A DNA stretch of 64,000 bases from Chitinophagaceae bacterium (lineage in GTDB: Bacteria; Bacteroidota; Bacteroidia; Chitinophagales; Chitinophagaceae), in contig JADJVB010000010.1 of the NCBI GenBank assembly GCA_016710745.1, forward strand, positions 1,426,001 to 1,490,000, given 5' to 3'. This document shows, in pieces, positions 19,608 to 28,359 of the stretch (position 1 is the stretch's first letter; the number at the start of each line of letters is the position of its first letter). The position numbers were made by a program, and so were the translations under genes. The notes under the pieces are model-generated. The model saw only the letters and a program-made list of their open reading frames with translations, was not told the DNA's origin and did not search any database.

Positions 19608-20180
19608 ATGAAAAAAAGAATTTTTTCTCTTGCCGTATTTTATTTGTTATCAATAGCCTTGCATGCCCAAAAGAGCAGCAGGGTTAAGATGCTTTATAAA
19701 ACTGACTTGGAATTTGTTACCGGAAAGCCCTCGTTTAATTTTGATTGTAACGCAAAAAATAAAATTTTACTGAACGATTTCTTTTTTAAAAGTTACGTGT
19801 CTGTCAGGGATGGCGATAGTGTCTATAAGTATCCAAAAAACAGGCTCTATGCGTATCAAACCTGTACTGGTCAGCTATTTCGCTTTTTGAATAAAAAAGA
19901 ATTACTGTTGTTAAATAAAGAAGAAGAAATCTTGATATACAAGCACCTTGTATCAAAGCCACCGACAGGCAGAACTAATGTTACAAATTATTATTTCAGT
20001 ATGGACAGTGAAGCGGAAGTTCAAAGTTTAACAATCAAAAACCTGAAAGCTGCCTTCAGCAAGAATGAAAGATTCAAATTACTCATTGATAATCATTTCA
20101 AATACAATACGGATTTAGCGGCATTCGATGAGACAAACCAAATGTATAAAATCAATTGGCTTTTAAAACAAACACGATAG
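19608..20180 (+). CDS. Secreted protein of unknown function
   Basis: 190 residues with a signal peptide (MKKRIFSLAVFYLLSIALHA). The mature part has several Cys and aromatic residues (NFDCNAKNKILLNDFFF, YAYQTCTGQLFRF) but no motif I recognise. It lies between the adaptor and the HMA-like gene, ending 6 bp before the latter, so it belongs to the divalent-metal cluster. Function unknown. Confidence 0.65.
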   Translation: MKKRIFSLAVFYLLSIALHAQKSSRVKMLYKTDLEFVTGKPSFNFDCNAKNKILLNDFFFKSYVSVRDGDSVYKYPKNRLYAYQTCTGQLFRFLNKKELLLLNKEEEILIYKHLVSKPPTGRTNVTNYYFSMDSEAEVQSLTIKNLKAAFSKNERFKLLIDNHFKYNTDLAAFDETNQMYKINWLLKQTR

Positions 20181-20186
20181 CAAATT

Positions 20187-20852
20187 ATGGAAGCAGTAAA
20201 TCTTTTCTTGAATATTAATAAACCTGGGCTTAACAATGAATGGAACACAGGCATTACAACATCCCTCAAAGAGTTGCCCTCAATGGAAGAAGTTATGGTT
20301 ATTGAACAAAATGAAAGTAGCAATGCACAAATTAATATCAGCTACGATATACAGAAAGTAACACTTGATGAGATTGAATTACTTTTTAAAAAGAGTGGTG
20401 CAACAATTACAGATATTAATATTCATTTTCCTTCCGGTATAAGCGGTACAAGCGACCCTTATGGTTCAAGTGCAATTAGCATTACATTGGAAGAAAACTT
20501 AAAAAGCATAGATGGTGTATTGGGTTCTGGTATTTCAGCAAATGGCATTATTAAAGTAAGTCTTACTCCCGATCTGGAAAATAAACAAACTGCTATTGAT
20601 AAAATTTTTAAAACCATTTCATCATTAAGGGAAGCTATAAAAAATGTATTCAGTAATAATTGGCAGCGTGTTATTAAGTTTGTTACATGCCGTGATACCA
20701 AATCATTGGCTGTCAATATTGACTGTTGTCAGAAACGACAACTGGACCTTGCAGGAAATAACAAAAGTGACCTTTATTTCCGGTTTGGCTCATGCATTAA
20801 GTACAATTGGATTGGGTATTATATTGGGTTTCCTGGGTTTGCAATTGGCTGA
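20187..20852 (+). CDS. HMA-like ferredoxin-fold protein, probable read-through at 3' end
   Basis: The first 150 codons look like two ferredoxin-like halves of the HMA style (NISYDIQKVTLDEIELLFK and IKVSLTPDLENKQTAIDKIF), without the CxxC metal site. A cytoplasmic metal chaperone without cysteines or a regulatory domain is possible. After AIK at about 20639 the frame runs for 209 bases over the start of the next gene with a composition unlike protein. The six-A run at 20639-20644 probably lost an A: with seven the frame would stop almost at once after KKCIQ; with five it would fuse to the membrane protein. The true end is therefore probably near 20660. Confidence 0.55.
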   Translation: MEAVNLFLNINKPGLNNEWNTGITTSLKELPSMEEVMVIEQNESSNAQINISYDIQKVTLDEIELLFKKSGATITDINIHFPSGISGTSDPYGSSAISITLEENLKSIDGVLGSGISANGIIKVSLTPDLENKQTAIDKIFKTISSLREAIKNVFSNNWQRVIKFVTCRDTKSLAVNIDCCQKRQLDLAGNNKSDLYFRFGSCIKYNWIGYYIGFPGFAIG

Positions 20853-21258
20853 TAAAATTGAATACTTTACGCACTATATCGCCCCGGCTTTTTTAATTGC
20901 CATCGGCTTATTTTTTATTTATCAGCACCACCGGCATAAGCATTTTCATTTGCATAGTGTTCCAAAGCCAACAATGCCCAAAAGAAAAATTATTGCAGCC
21001 CTTGTCATCTCCATGTTCTTATCGCCCTGCATGGAAATAGAAGGCTATTTTTTATTGGCTGGCACCAAAGGCTTATGGGCTGTTATAAGTATTGCAGCTT
21101 TATATCTTACCATATCAGTTTGCGGTGTGGTATTATGGGTAAGACTTGTGAATAAAGGGATAATGAAATTAAATTGGCATACGCTCGAACATAAGTCTGG
21201 AATAATTACCGGCTGGACTTTAGTAATCACAGGGATAGTATCATTTTTTATCTCATAA
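20644..21258 (+). CDS. NicO/UreH-like metal-transport membrane protein
   Basis: 204 residues with about six hydrophobic spans. The first carries HAVIPNHWLSILTVVRND, and the second SGLAHALSTIGLGIILG, with His/Asn residues inside membrane segments as in Ni/Co (NicO, RcnA) and UreH-type transporters. A His cluster (YQHHRHKHFHLHSVPKP) sits in a loop, as in RcnA. It lies 11 bp before the Zn/Cd ATPase. Metal export of divalent cations is inferred; the family match is by motif only. Confidence 0.6.
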   Translation: MYSVIIGSVLLSLLHAVIPNHWLSILTVVRNDNWTLQEITKVTFISGLAHALSTIGLGIILGFLGLQLADKIEYFTHYIAPAFLIAIGLFFIYQHHRHKHFHLHSVPKPTMPKRKIIAALVISMFLSPCMEIEGYFLLAGTKGLWAVISIAALYLTISVCGVVLWVRLVNKGIMKLNWHTLEHKSGIITGWTLVITGIVSFFIS

Positions 21259-21269
21259 AATAATTTATT

Positions 21270-23283
21270 ATGGCACAGGAATGTTGCAATACAGACGAAA
21301 AAGAAAATACAAAAAGAACTACGGCTGTAGCTGACTCTGAAAAGCATGAACACAAAGAAGGCGATGATCACAACCATGATGATGACCACGACGATGATGA
21401 CGGGCACAACCATGGCGGCGAAGATTCAGATGGCTGGAAAAGCCACTGGCCTTTACTGTCCTCGCTTGCGATCTTATTGGTAATGCTGATATTGGAATTT
21501 GGTTTTAAGTTTAAACCGGCGTTCCCGGTTGATTTAATTATTTATGTAGTTGCCTATTTACTGGCAGGCTACAATGTTTTGAACCTGGCTTTCCGGAAAG
21601 CAATAAGATTTGATTTTTTTAATGAGTTTTTTTTAATGAGTGTAGCAACTATTGGTGCATTTGCTATTGGTTCTTATAGCGAAGGAGTTGCTGTAATGGT
21701 TTTTTATTCTATCGGCGAATGGTTCCAGGACTCAGCGGTTAGTAAAGCAAAGAGAAGTATTAAAGCCCTGTTGGATATACGGCCTGATGAAGTAACCGTT
21801 TTAAGAAACGGAACAACACAGGTTATTCATCCAAACGAGATACAGGTAGATGAAATTATCCAGGTAAAAGCAGGAGAAAAGGTTGCATTGGACGGAGAGT
21901 TAAATTCGGATGCAGGTACATTTAATACGGCAGCACTTACAGGTGAAAGTAAACCCGATACAAAAAGAAAAGGCGAACAGGTGCTGGCAGGTATGATTAA
22001 TCTTGACAGAGTTTCTGAAATAAAAGTAAAATCACTTTTTAAGGACAGCAAGCTGAGTAAGATTTTAGAGATGGTGCAGGATGCCACTGCCAGGAAATCA
22101 CAGACACAATTATTTATCAGCCGCTTTGCCAAAATATATACGCCAATTGTTTTTGCATTGGCAGTCGCAGTATGCCTTGTTCCATACTTTTTTGCTGACC
22201 CTTATATTTTTAATGTTTGGTTTTACCGGGCGTTGGTATTCCTGGTAATCAGTTGCCCTTGTGCTTTGGTAGTATCAATTCCATTGGGATATTTCGGTGG
22301 TATTGGATTAGCATCCAAAAATGGAATATTATTTAAAGGCTCCAACTTTTTTAGATGTAATTACAAAAGTGAATGTAATTGTAATGGATAAGACGGGCAC
22401 ACTTACAAAAGGGGTTTTTAAAGTGCAGGAAGTATCAGTAAAAGATATGGAGAAAGATGAATTGGTAAAACTAACAGCAGCTATAGAAGGCAATTCGACA
22501 CACCCTATTGCAAAAGCAGTAGTGGAATATGCAGGCGACAACGCTAAGAGTTTAAAAGCTGATAATGTTGAGGAAATATCCGGGCATGGGTTAAAGGGGG
22601 CTGTTGATGGTAAAAATGTGCTGGCAGGTAATGTTAAACTCTTAAAGAAATTTAATATTGAATATCCTGCAGAACTCGATCAACTTATAGATACAGTTGT
22701 AGTCGTTGCAGTAGATAATAAATATGCCGGTTTCATTACTATTGCTGATGAAATAAAAGAAGATGCAAAACAGGCTATTGAGGAAATGCATAAGCTGAAT
22801 ATTCAAACCGTTATGTTATCAGGTGATAAGCAGGCCGTGGTTGATAAAGTGGCACAATCATTAGGTATTGATAATGCTTACGGAGATTTATTGCCGGAAG
22901 GTAAAGTAGATAAAGTGCAGGCATTAAAAAATGAAGGCAGGCATATTGCCTTTGTTGGCGATGGCGTAAATGATGCACCTGTTGTTGCATTGGCAGATGC
23001 CGGTGTTGCAATGGGAGGATTAGGAAGTGATGCCACCATTGAAACCGCAGATATAGTTATCCAGAACGATCAGCCATCTAAAATTGTTACAGCCATTAAA
23101 ATTGGCAAAATAACCAGGCAAATCGTTTGGCAAAACATAACCATCGCAATGGTTATAAAAGTGATTGTATTGGTGCTTGGTGCAGGGGGTATTGCTACTT
23201 TATGGGAAGCTGTAATTGCTGATGTGGGTGTAGCTTTATTAGCAATTTTGAATGCGGTGAGGATACAGAGAATGAAATTTTAA
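21270..23283 (+). pseudogene. CPC-type P1B Zn/Cd/Pb-translocating ATPase, split by one frameshift
   Basis: Exports Zn(II), Cd(II) or Pb(II) from the cytoplasm. The N-terminus is a His/Asp strip (DHNHDDDHDDDDGHNHGGE) in place of an HMA domain. A-domain LTGES, membrane motif ISCPCALVVSIPLGYFGG (P1B-2 type), DKTGTLT, HPIAKA and GDGVNDAPV are all present. The frame changes at the six-T run 22347-22352; removing one T joins GILFKGSNF to LDVITKVNVIVMDKTG. Full length would be about 670 residues, normal. Expression as read would give two non-functional parts. It is the last gene of the metal island. Confidence 0.85.
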
Positions 23284-23750
23284 TTCAAAATGCTAAAATA
23301 AAGCCAAGACCAACAATTACATCAATTTGCTCATAGTAAAATAAATAAATTCCTTTCTGACTCTTTTTGTTTCCGGCTTAAGTATTTCATAGCAACATCC
23401 TTGCATAGCACTCTTGTGCTACATGCCATTGGGCAGCAATACTAAGCGCAGTTGAGTACGGTAGTACCCAAAGGTCGCCTTACTCAGTGCTGCAGCTTCG
23501 TTCCTCAGCCTTGCACTTCCGTAGGCCACCTTCCGGCAATCAGCATTCCGTTCTGATTGGCACACCCGGCAGTACTTGCCCGGTCGCAGCGGCGGCATAG
23601 CCGCCCACTTGCGCCCAGCCAATAACTACCGAAACCAACGCACCTGGCTTCCCGTTCCAATTTTAGCTTTCAATAGAATTCAACTTTCCGCTCCGTAAGC
23701 ATCCTAAGAGACATTTTCGTCCTGCAAAAAAAACAAATACTACACAAAGT
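23284..23750. other. Long intergenic region with GC-rich non-coding block
   Basis: No protein-like frame is seen here. From about 23395 to 23640 the base composition becomes GC-richer than the flanks, with short local inverted repeats such as CGGCGGCATAGCCGCC. On the minus strand it contains GAGGAACGAAGC, which recurs in variant form in the block at 26.3-27.0 kb. It may be a structured RNA or a remnant of one; nothing more can be supported. Confidence 0.35.
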
Positions 23751-23880
23751 TAGCCATTGGCGCCCCCGCTCAAAACCCACCCGGACGCATCCAAATTTTA
23801 TTAGCCATAAACACAGCCCCAACGCACAGCCCCAACATTTATGCTAATAAAATTTTGGAGTGCGCCGATGCCCAATGGCT
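23744..23880. repeat. Long imperfect palindrome with GC-rich loop (family member 1)
   Basis: Outer arms AGCCATTGG (23752-23760) and CCAATGGCT (23872-23880), inner arms at 23791-23811 and 23838-23858 that are nearly perfect complements around ATTTTATTAGC. The loop holds a direct repeat CACAGCCCCAAC. It begins after CAAAGTTAGC. The loop resembles that of the palindrome at 28157 (shared ATAAACAC, GCCC, CGCACA, then CATTTAT). It precedes a small + strand gene. Recombination-site function is a guess. Confidence 0.6.
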
Positions 23881-23926
23881 GATACAGTTCTGTATTTATA
23901 TTTTTTCATTTCTTAAATTTTATGTT

Positions 23927-24073
23927 ATGTATCAGTTATGGTGTTCATCTACCAATTGTAAAGTTTGGCGTTCAGCTAATGGTTGGTATGCTTATGTAGT
24001 TAATGGTGTGCTTGTTGGTAAGGTTCGTAATCCTGCTCCAGGTTCTAAGCGTTGGTTGGCATTGCTTCCTTAG
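23927..24073 (+). CDS. Small Trp-rich cassette-like protein (48 aa)
   Basis: Frame starting MYQLWCSSTNCKVWRSANGW and ending PAPGSKRWLALLP, followed 6 bp later by a good terminator. Aromatic and basic residues alternate as in a small beta-sheet protein. The frame is open back to 23855, but the earlier part overlaps the palindrome arm, so I take ATG 23927. No family is recognised. A private terminator supports it as a real transcription unit. Confidence 0.45.
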   Translation: MYQLWCSSTNCKVWRSANGWYAYVVNGVLVGKVRNPAPGSKRWLALLP

Positions 24074-24078
24074 TTATT

Positions 24079-24112
24079 AGCCCGTCAGCTATCAGTTGGC
24101 GGGCTTTTTTTT
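24079..24112 (+). terminator. Rho-independent terminator
   Basis: Nine-pair stem AGCCCGTCA with TGGCGGGCT (one G-T pair) followed by eight T. Ends the small gene at 23927-24073. Confidence 0.85.
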
Positions 24113-24143
24113 ATTCATTTTTTCATAATTAAATTTCAAAATC

Positions 24144-24305
24144 ATGTTTCAGTTCATTGGTTGTTATTCATCATTTGCGTTCTTCGGCTCATGCCAGTAT
24201 GTAGTTAGTGTTTATTTCATTCCTTCATCTGGTAAGTATCTTCACATTAGTAGTAAGCAAATTTTCATTAGTAATTCATCTGGTATTTATAAAATCCCCT
24301 TTTAG
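24144..24305 (+). CDS. Small hypothetical protein (53 aa)
   Basis: Frame from ATG 24144 (MFQFIGCYSSFAFFGSCQYV) to TAG 24303-24305. Its composition (T-rich codons, aromatic and Ser residues) resembles the small gene just upstream, and its stop lies inside a terminator hairpin. No family is recognised; it may be a second cassette of the same kind. Confidence 0.35.
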   Translation: MFQFIGCYSSFAFFGSCQYVVSVYFIPSSGKYLHISSKQIFISNSSGIYKIPF

Positions 24306-24325
24306 GGGGTTTTATTTTTTTTTAC
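24291..24325 (+). terminator. Rho-independent terminator
   Basis: Stem AAAATCCCC with GGGGGTTTT around a short loop, followed by a run of nine T after one A. It overlaps the stop codon of the small gene at 24144. Confidence 0.8.
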
Positions 24326-24499
24326 CTTGATTGTATTGCCAATACTGAACTCTATTCCAAATTATCCTCTATTTTTGAGTTGGCTGCAATGTTAATTGAG
24401 CCCTTCAATACTTTGAACATTTTCTAAATAGTATTATAAACTGACAGCCTTTAGTATTACTTTTATAATTATTTAATCCTAAAAGTAAATGTCACAATT

Positions 24500-24984
24500 A
24501 TGAAAGAAATTTTAGACAAGCTGTCCTCTTATAATATATTTAACTACTTATTACAGGGGTGATTTTTGTTGTAATTGCTAAACAGTATACCACCTACAAT
24601 TTTATTCAAGAGGATATTTTGACGGGGGGATTTCTTTATTATTTTATTGGTATGGTAATAAGCCGATTTGGTTCAATCATTATAGAGCCTTTACTTAAAA
24701 AAATGTCTTTTTTTAAATTTGAAGACTATAAGAAATTCATCAGTGCTTCAAAAAAAGACGAAAAAATCGAATTGCTTTCGGAAGTAAATAACACCTATCG
24801 GACAATAACATCAATGTTACTACTGCTATTCATCCTCAAAGGCTACTCTTCTCTTGAAGATCGTTTAACAATATCAAATGACACCACCTATTCTATTTTA
24901 GGCGGATTTCTTTTTATTATGTTTCTTTTTTCTTACCGGAAGCAAACGAATTATATTAGTAAAAGAATTCAGGCAAACAATTAA
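24500..24984 (+). pseudogene. Predicted membrane protein paired with MBL-fold hydrolase; one frameshift
   Basis: Begins MKEILDKLSSYNIFNYLLQG and breaks at the GGGG near 24556; one more G continues VIFVVIAKQYTTYNFIQED. It has about three to four membrane spans (VIFVVIA, GGFLYYFIGMVISRFGSIII, SMLLLLFILKGY, GGFLFIMFLFSY) with a charged cytoplasmic helix between them (FKFEDYKKFISASKKDEK). Full length about 161 residues. It lies 9 bp upstream of the metallo-hydrolase gene, so they form a two-gene unit. Function unknown; defence or signalling is possible by analogy with other membrane-plus-effector pairs. Confidence 0.6.
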
Positions 24985-24993
24985 ATAAATGAT

Positions 24994-26024
24994 ATGGACT
25001 TTAGAATTGACTTTAAGTATGTAGGTAATGGCGATGCAATAATTGTTTGGGGAAGAGACCCCAATGTAGCTGACTATGTTTTTTTTTCGTGGATGGCGGT
25101 AATTCCGGTGACGGTGCCGCAGTTGTGAAGCATTACGAAGACTGGATAAAACCATTTTTGTATGAAAAAAGAGTCGTAGGGTTTGTAAATAGCCATCCTC
25201 ATGCAGACCATATCAATGGCTTATTGGAAATCGTAGATAAAATTGGAAATGAAATGTCTTTTGGGATTTTTAACGACCCAGTGGAATGTATCACTATAGA
25301 GCATAAAGAAAAAATTCGCAAAGCTTACCTAAATAATGAAGATCCTGACATCACCCATCTTTATAAATCTTTTGAACAGGTTGATCAATTAATATCACTA
25401 TGTACAAAATATAATCTTAGGCGGTACAAAGCTTTTACTGGTACAGATTTTATTGGCAATGGCTCTTTTCTTATTTTATCACCAAGTGAAGATTACTATG
25501 CTAATCTTGTCCAACATTTTTCTGATGTAGATTTTCTTAAGACAGTGGACTATTCAACTAAATCAGCCAAAGAAGTCAATGAGTTGGATGAAGCTTTAAA
25601 ACCATGCGCTGTAGTCGATGCAGAAAATGAAACCTCCCCTGAAAACTTAAGCAGTACTGTAATTCAACTAATTGACAGCAAAGGCAAGAAATATATTCTT
25701 ACTGGTGATGCTGGCGTTGACGCTTTCGATTATATGGATGGTGTAACTTTTGAAGCTAAGGATATAAGTGTAGTTCAGCTACCACATCATGGAAGCAGAA
25801 GAAATGTAAATGCAAATTGGTTGTCTAAGTTTAGTCCTTCATATTTTATTGTCTCCGCTATCGGCAGTCAAAAACATCCAAGAAAAGCTGTAATCAATTG
25901 TATAAAGCGTAATATTAATAATTGCAATGTTTATAGTACTCATACAAATAAAGGATGCATATCCGTAACCACTAATGAAGAGGTTTTTCCAAATAGAAAC
26001 TGGAGTTCAGCAACACCCTTATAA
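24994..26024 (+). pseudogene. Metallo-beta-lactamase-fold hydrolase (ComEC-like catalytic domain); one frameshift
   Basis: Starts MDFRIDFKYVGNGDAIIVWG and changes frame in the nine-T run at 25079-25087, then reads VDGGNSGDGAAVVKHYED to the end. The zinc-binding HxHxDH is present as SHPHADHINGLL, with a later Asp in LTGDAGVDAF and a final His motif LPHHGSRRN, the arrangement of the ComEC/Rec2 MBL domain. About 343 residues when repaired. It has no membrane segment, so it is a free-standing cytosolic enzyme acting on a nucleotide or nucleic acid substrate by family analogy. Paired with the membrane protein just upstream. Confidence 0.72.
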
Positions 26025-26067
26025 CAACACCGCTGCCAACATGGTTTTGCCAAAATGGGAACGGACG

Positions 26068-26106
26068 GAAGCCGAGTTTAAACTTTTTGTTTTTAAATTT
26101 GGCTTC
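26068..26106. repeat. Imperfect palindrome after MBL gene
   Basis: GAAGCCGAGTTTAAA pairs with TTTAAATTTGGCTTC with two mismatches and a short loop, 43 bp after the MBL stop. No T run follows, so it is not a typical terminator. It is preceded by AACACCGCTGCCAAC, a word of the kind seen at ends of cassette-like insertions. Confidence 0.5.
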
Positions 26107-26109
26107 ATA

Positions 26110-26975
26110 TCGGGCAAGACTTACTGATCCTTTTTATATAAACAATTGTGTTTAAACCTTGGATAGATTTTGTGTGGCTACGCCACTTTCTGTTTTTTTG
26201 CTGCGTCCATTCCATTCTGCAGCAAAATCCGGTAAAAAGGTGTTCGTCATTTGTCGTCAGCAAGTAGATATGCCAAACCAACCCACTATTACAATTTTCC
26301 TCGTTATAACCTTTTAAGGCAATTGTAAAAATGGGTTGCCCTTCGGGCAGCTATAGCAGGTTTGTCATACTCCTTGCAGTTCCTCCGCATTCCTCACGGC
26401 AGCTACTGTGTCCTTCAGCCAGCTTCATTCAACCGCTCCTCATCCGTTCCATTTCACCATGCTCACTGCCATACTGTTGCTTCAGTGCCTGGCATCCTGC
26501 CGCTAAACACAGCCCAAATCAGGCAGGATGCACAGTCCCTTTCACAAGCCTGCTGCACGGCTCACTTGGCTCCATTTCACTGCTTCCTCGCTATTTCATT
26601 TCAGCAGGCTTCAGTCCACCCGCTGCCAATTTTTATTTTGCTCGCCGGCAGCCCCACTTAGGCTGCGTTCACCTTGCGGCTGCTATTGCTCATTCGTCCC
26701 TCATTTCGCAAAGCATCGCTAAGGTTCACTTGCATAGTTCAGCCACCTGCGTGCCCTGCGGGAAATTTACTCCGGTGGCTTCCTATGGTGCTGCCATCGC
26801 ATTCGTTCCTCATGCTTTACTGCCAGCCCCTTTATGGGGGCTCGCCGTCCGCCTCCATTACGTCGTACCTCCTTATTCCGGCGGCCGTCAAACGGCTCGC
26901 AATCCCTACAGTGCGGACAAGTGTGCCGCACGGCCATGCTTCTTTTTTGCCGCAGGCGCTTTTACCGCAAGAAAT
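26110..26975. other. Extended non-coding region, GC-rich, possible structured RNA
   Basis: Nearly 900 bp without a believable protein. One + strand frame is open for 267 codons from 26331, but its composition (Ser, Pro, His and Cys rich, low acidic) is that of non-coding GC-rich DNA. There is a hairpin formed by AACCCACTATTACAATT (about 26278) and AATTGTAAAAATGGGTT (about 26321), then TGCCCTTCGGGCA. On the minus strand, words like TGAGGAACGAA recur several times. It may encode a long structured RNA; this is inference. Confidence 0.35.
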
Positions 26976-27012
26976 ACAAAAACAAAAGGCAATCAAATTG
27001 ACTGCCTTTATA
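26975..27012 (-). terminator. Rho-independent terminator for DUF1508 gene
   Basis: On the minus strand AAAGGCA and TGCCTTT form a stem around an AT-rich loop, followed by TTGTTTTTG. It lies 22 bp beyond the DUF1508 stop. Confidence 0.65.
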
Positions 27013-27033
27013 AAAATAAATATTTAGTTGATT

Positions 27034-27360
27034 TTATTCTTCAACAACACTGGCACCCGGTGCATTTGATTTCACGGATTCGATACCATTATCCCGTCCT
27101 GATGAAGTTTCATACATTTCACTCGTGCCAATGATTTGACCATTTGATGCTTTCAGGTTAAAATAGTATTTCCCATTGGTTGAATTTCGCCTGTCATAAT
27201 TGCTATCAGCCCTGGCATTAGACTTTACCGAAGCAACTCCATTTTGACAAGCAGCCTTTGAAGTATAACCCTCACTCGCTAATATCTTTAAACCATTATC
27301 AGCTTTTAGGTTAAAATAATATTGCCCATTCGTACCTGTTTTAATTACAAACTTTCCCAT
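27034..27360 (-). CDS. YegP-like protein with two DUF1508 repeats
   Basis: 108 residues made of two DUF1508 units: GQYYFNLKADNGLKILASEG...VASVKSN and GKYYFNLKASNGQIIGTSEM...IESVKSN, ending in an acidic tail. This small fold is widespread in bacteria; its biochemical role is not established. The repeat pair is the normal length. Transcribed leftward, with its own terminator downstream. Confidence 0.85.
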   Translation of the reverse strand: MGKFVIKTGTNGQYYFNLKADNGLKILASEGYTSKAACQNGVASVKSNARADSNYDRRNSTNGKYYFNLKASNGQIIGTSEMYETSSGRDNGIESVKSNAPGASVVEE

Positions 27361-27428
27361 AGTTATCTTTTTTCAAAGGTAGAATTTTTATCATAATGAT
27401 TATATTTTTATCACTATGATTAATCATT

Positions 27429-28100
27429 TCATTTATAGTAGCTCAGGTCTTTGGAATAATCCTGAATCCAAGGTAAATTAACTGCGGTTGTCATAGCCCG
27501 CACTCTTTCAGACATTTTACTATCAATCTCAATGACATTTTCAACGACTAAATCCTGGTACTTTTTTAAAGTATCCATTCTTACATAAGTTGCCCTGTTC
27601 CCATTATGTGCTATGTTTCCTCTTTCACCAACAAAATCATTAATTAGTTGTGAGCAATTATTTTTCCAAATGCCCGAATAATTTAATAACCCCAAGTATC
27701 TTTCAAATAATTTATCTAAGTTATCTTTCTTTGGTGTATTAAGTAATTCGGTTTCAGTCTTTGCATAATTCTTCCATATGGTTTTCCAACCATCGCCAGC
27801 CAGTTCAATCGGTTTAATCTCATTTTTATCATCTCTTACTTTTCGGCTGATCGTTTTTTTAATTTCTTTGTTTAATAAGTTTATATCAGCAATCCCATTG
27901 CAGATATAATCAATGCACTCAATCAGTAAATCTTCATTATATCTTTCCCAAGCTGCACAAAGCATAACTACGGCACTTCTGGTTAAATGCCCCAAATTCT
28001 TTTTACCCTTTGTGCTTTTTGAATAATTGGTATGTGTCTCAATTAGTTTGATGACATCAATCCTGATATGAAGAAATGTTATGTAAGCGTTTGAAGGCAT
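27429..28100 (-). CDS. HEPN-domain protein (RiboL-PSP-HEPN-like)
   Basis: 223 residues, all-helical. The C-terminal half carries the HEPN catalytic signature RGNIAH (R-x4-H), in the context QLINDFVGERGNIAHNG, and the N-terminal half has the family's SAVVMLCAAWERYNEDLL helix. HEPN proteins are RNases in toxin-antitoxin and antiphage systems; this subgroup is often found alone in defence islands. No clear antitoxin gene sits beside it. Intact, start ATG 28100. Confidence 0.75.
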   Translation of the reverse strand: MPSNAYITFLHIRIDVIKLIETHTNYSKSTKGKKNLGHLTRSAVVMLCAAWERYNEDLLIECIDYICNGIADINLLNKEIKKTISRKVRDDKNEIKPIELAGDGWKTIWKNYAKTETELLNTPKKDNLDKLFERYLGLLNYSGIWKNNCSQLINDFVGERGNIAHNGNRATYVRMDTLKKYQDLVVENVIEIDSKMSERVRAMTTAVNLPWIQDYSKDLSYYK

Positions 28101-28150
28101 TATGAATAATTAATTAATACTAATATACGTTAGTTGGAATAAAAAAAATC

Positions 28151-28280
28151 AGCAAAGTTAAGCGGCTACCACAGACCTAATCAAATTGGCCCGGCAAGGA
28201 ACTACGGCATAAACACGGCCCACCCGCACAAAGCCATCATTTATTCCGTTCCTCCTTGCCAGCCAGCCACGCCGCTTGGT
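28151..28280. repeat. Long imperfect palindrome with GC-rich loop (family member 2)
   Basis: Outer arms AAGCGGC (28159-28165) and GCCGCTT (28270-28276), inner arms GGCAAGGAACTACGG (28192-28206) and CCGTTCCTCCTTGCC (28245-28259). It starts after GCAAAGTTAA. The loop ATAAACACGGCCCACCCGCA then CATTTAT is similar to that of the palindrome at 23744, although the arms differ. It lies just upstream of the + strand DUF6943 gene. Confidence 0.6.
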
Positions 28281-28359
28281 AAATGAGCTTTCTTTTTTTC
28301 TCTTTTTTCTTTTGTTTAAAATTTATAAAAGGGAATGAGAATCATTTAAAGCTTATTTT

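Noticed and set aside
23419..23622. 67-codon minus-strand frame in the GC-rich block
   Set aside because: No start signal or homology-like motif; Arg/Ala-rich composition follows from GC content.
26331..27134. 267-codon open frame on the + strand
   Set aside because: Composition is unlike protein (excess Ser, Pro, His, Cys; few acidic residues), other frames on the same strand are also open, and it runs into the reverse-strand DUF1508 gene and its terminator.
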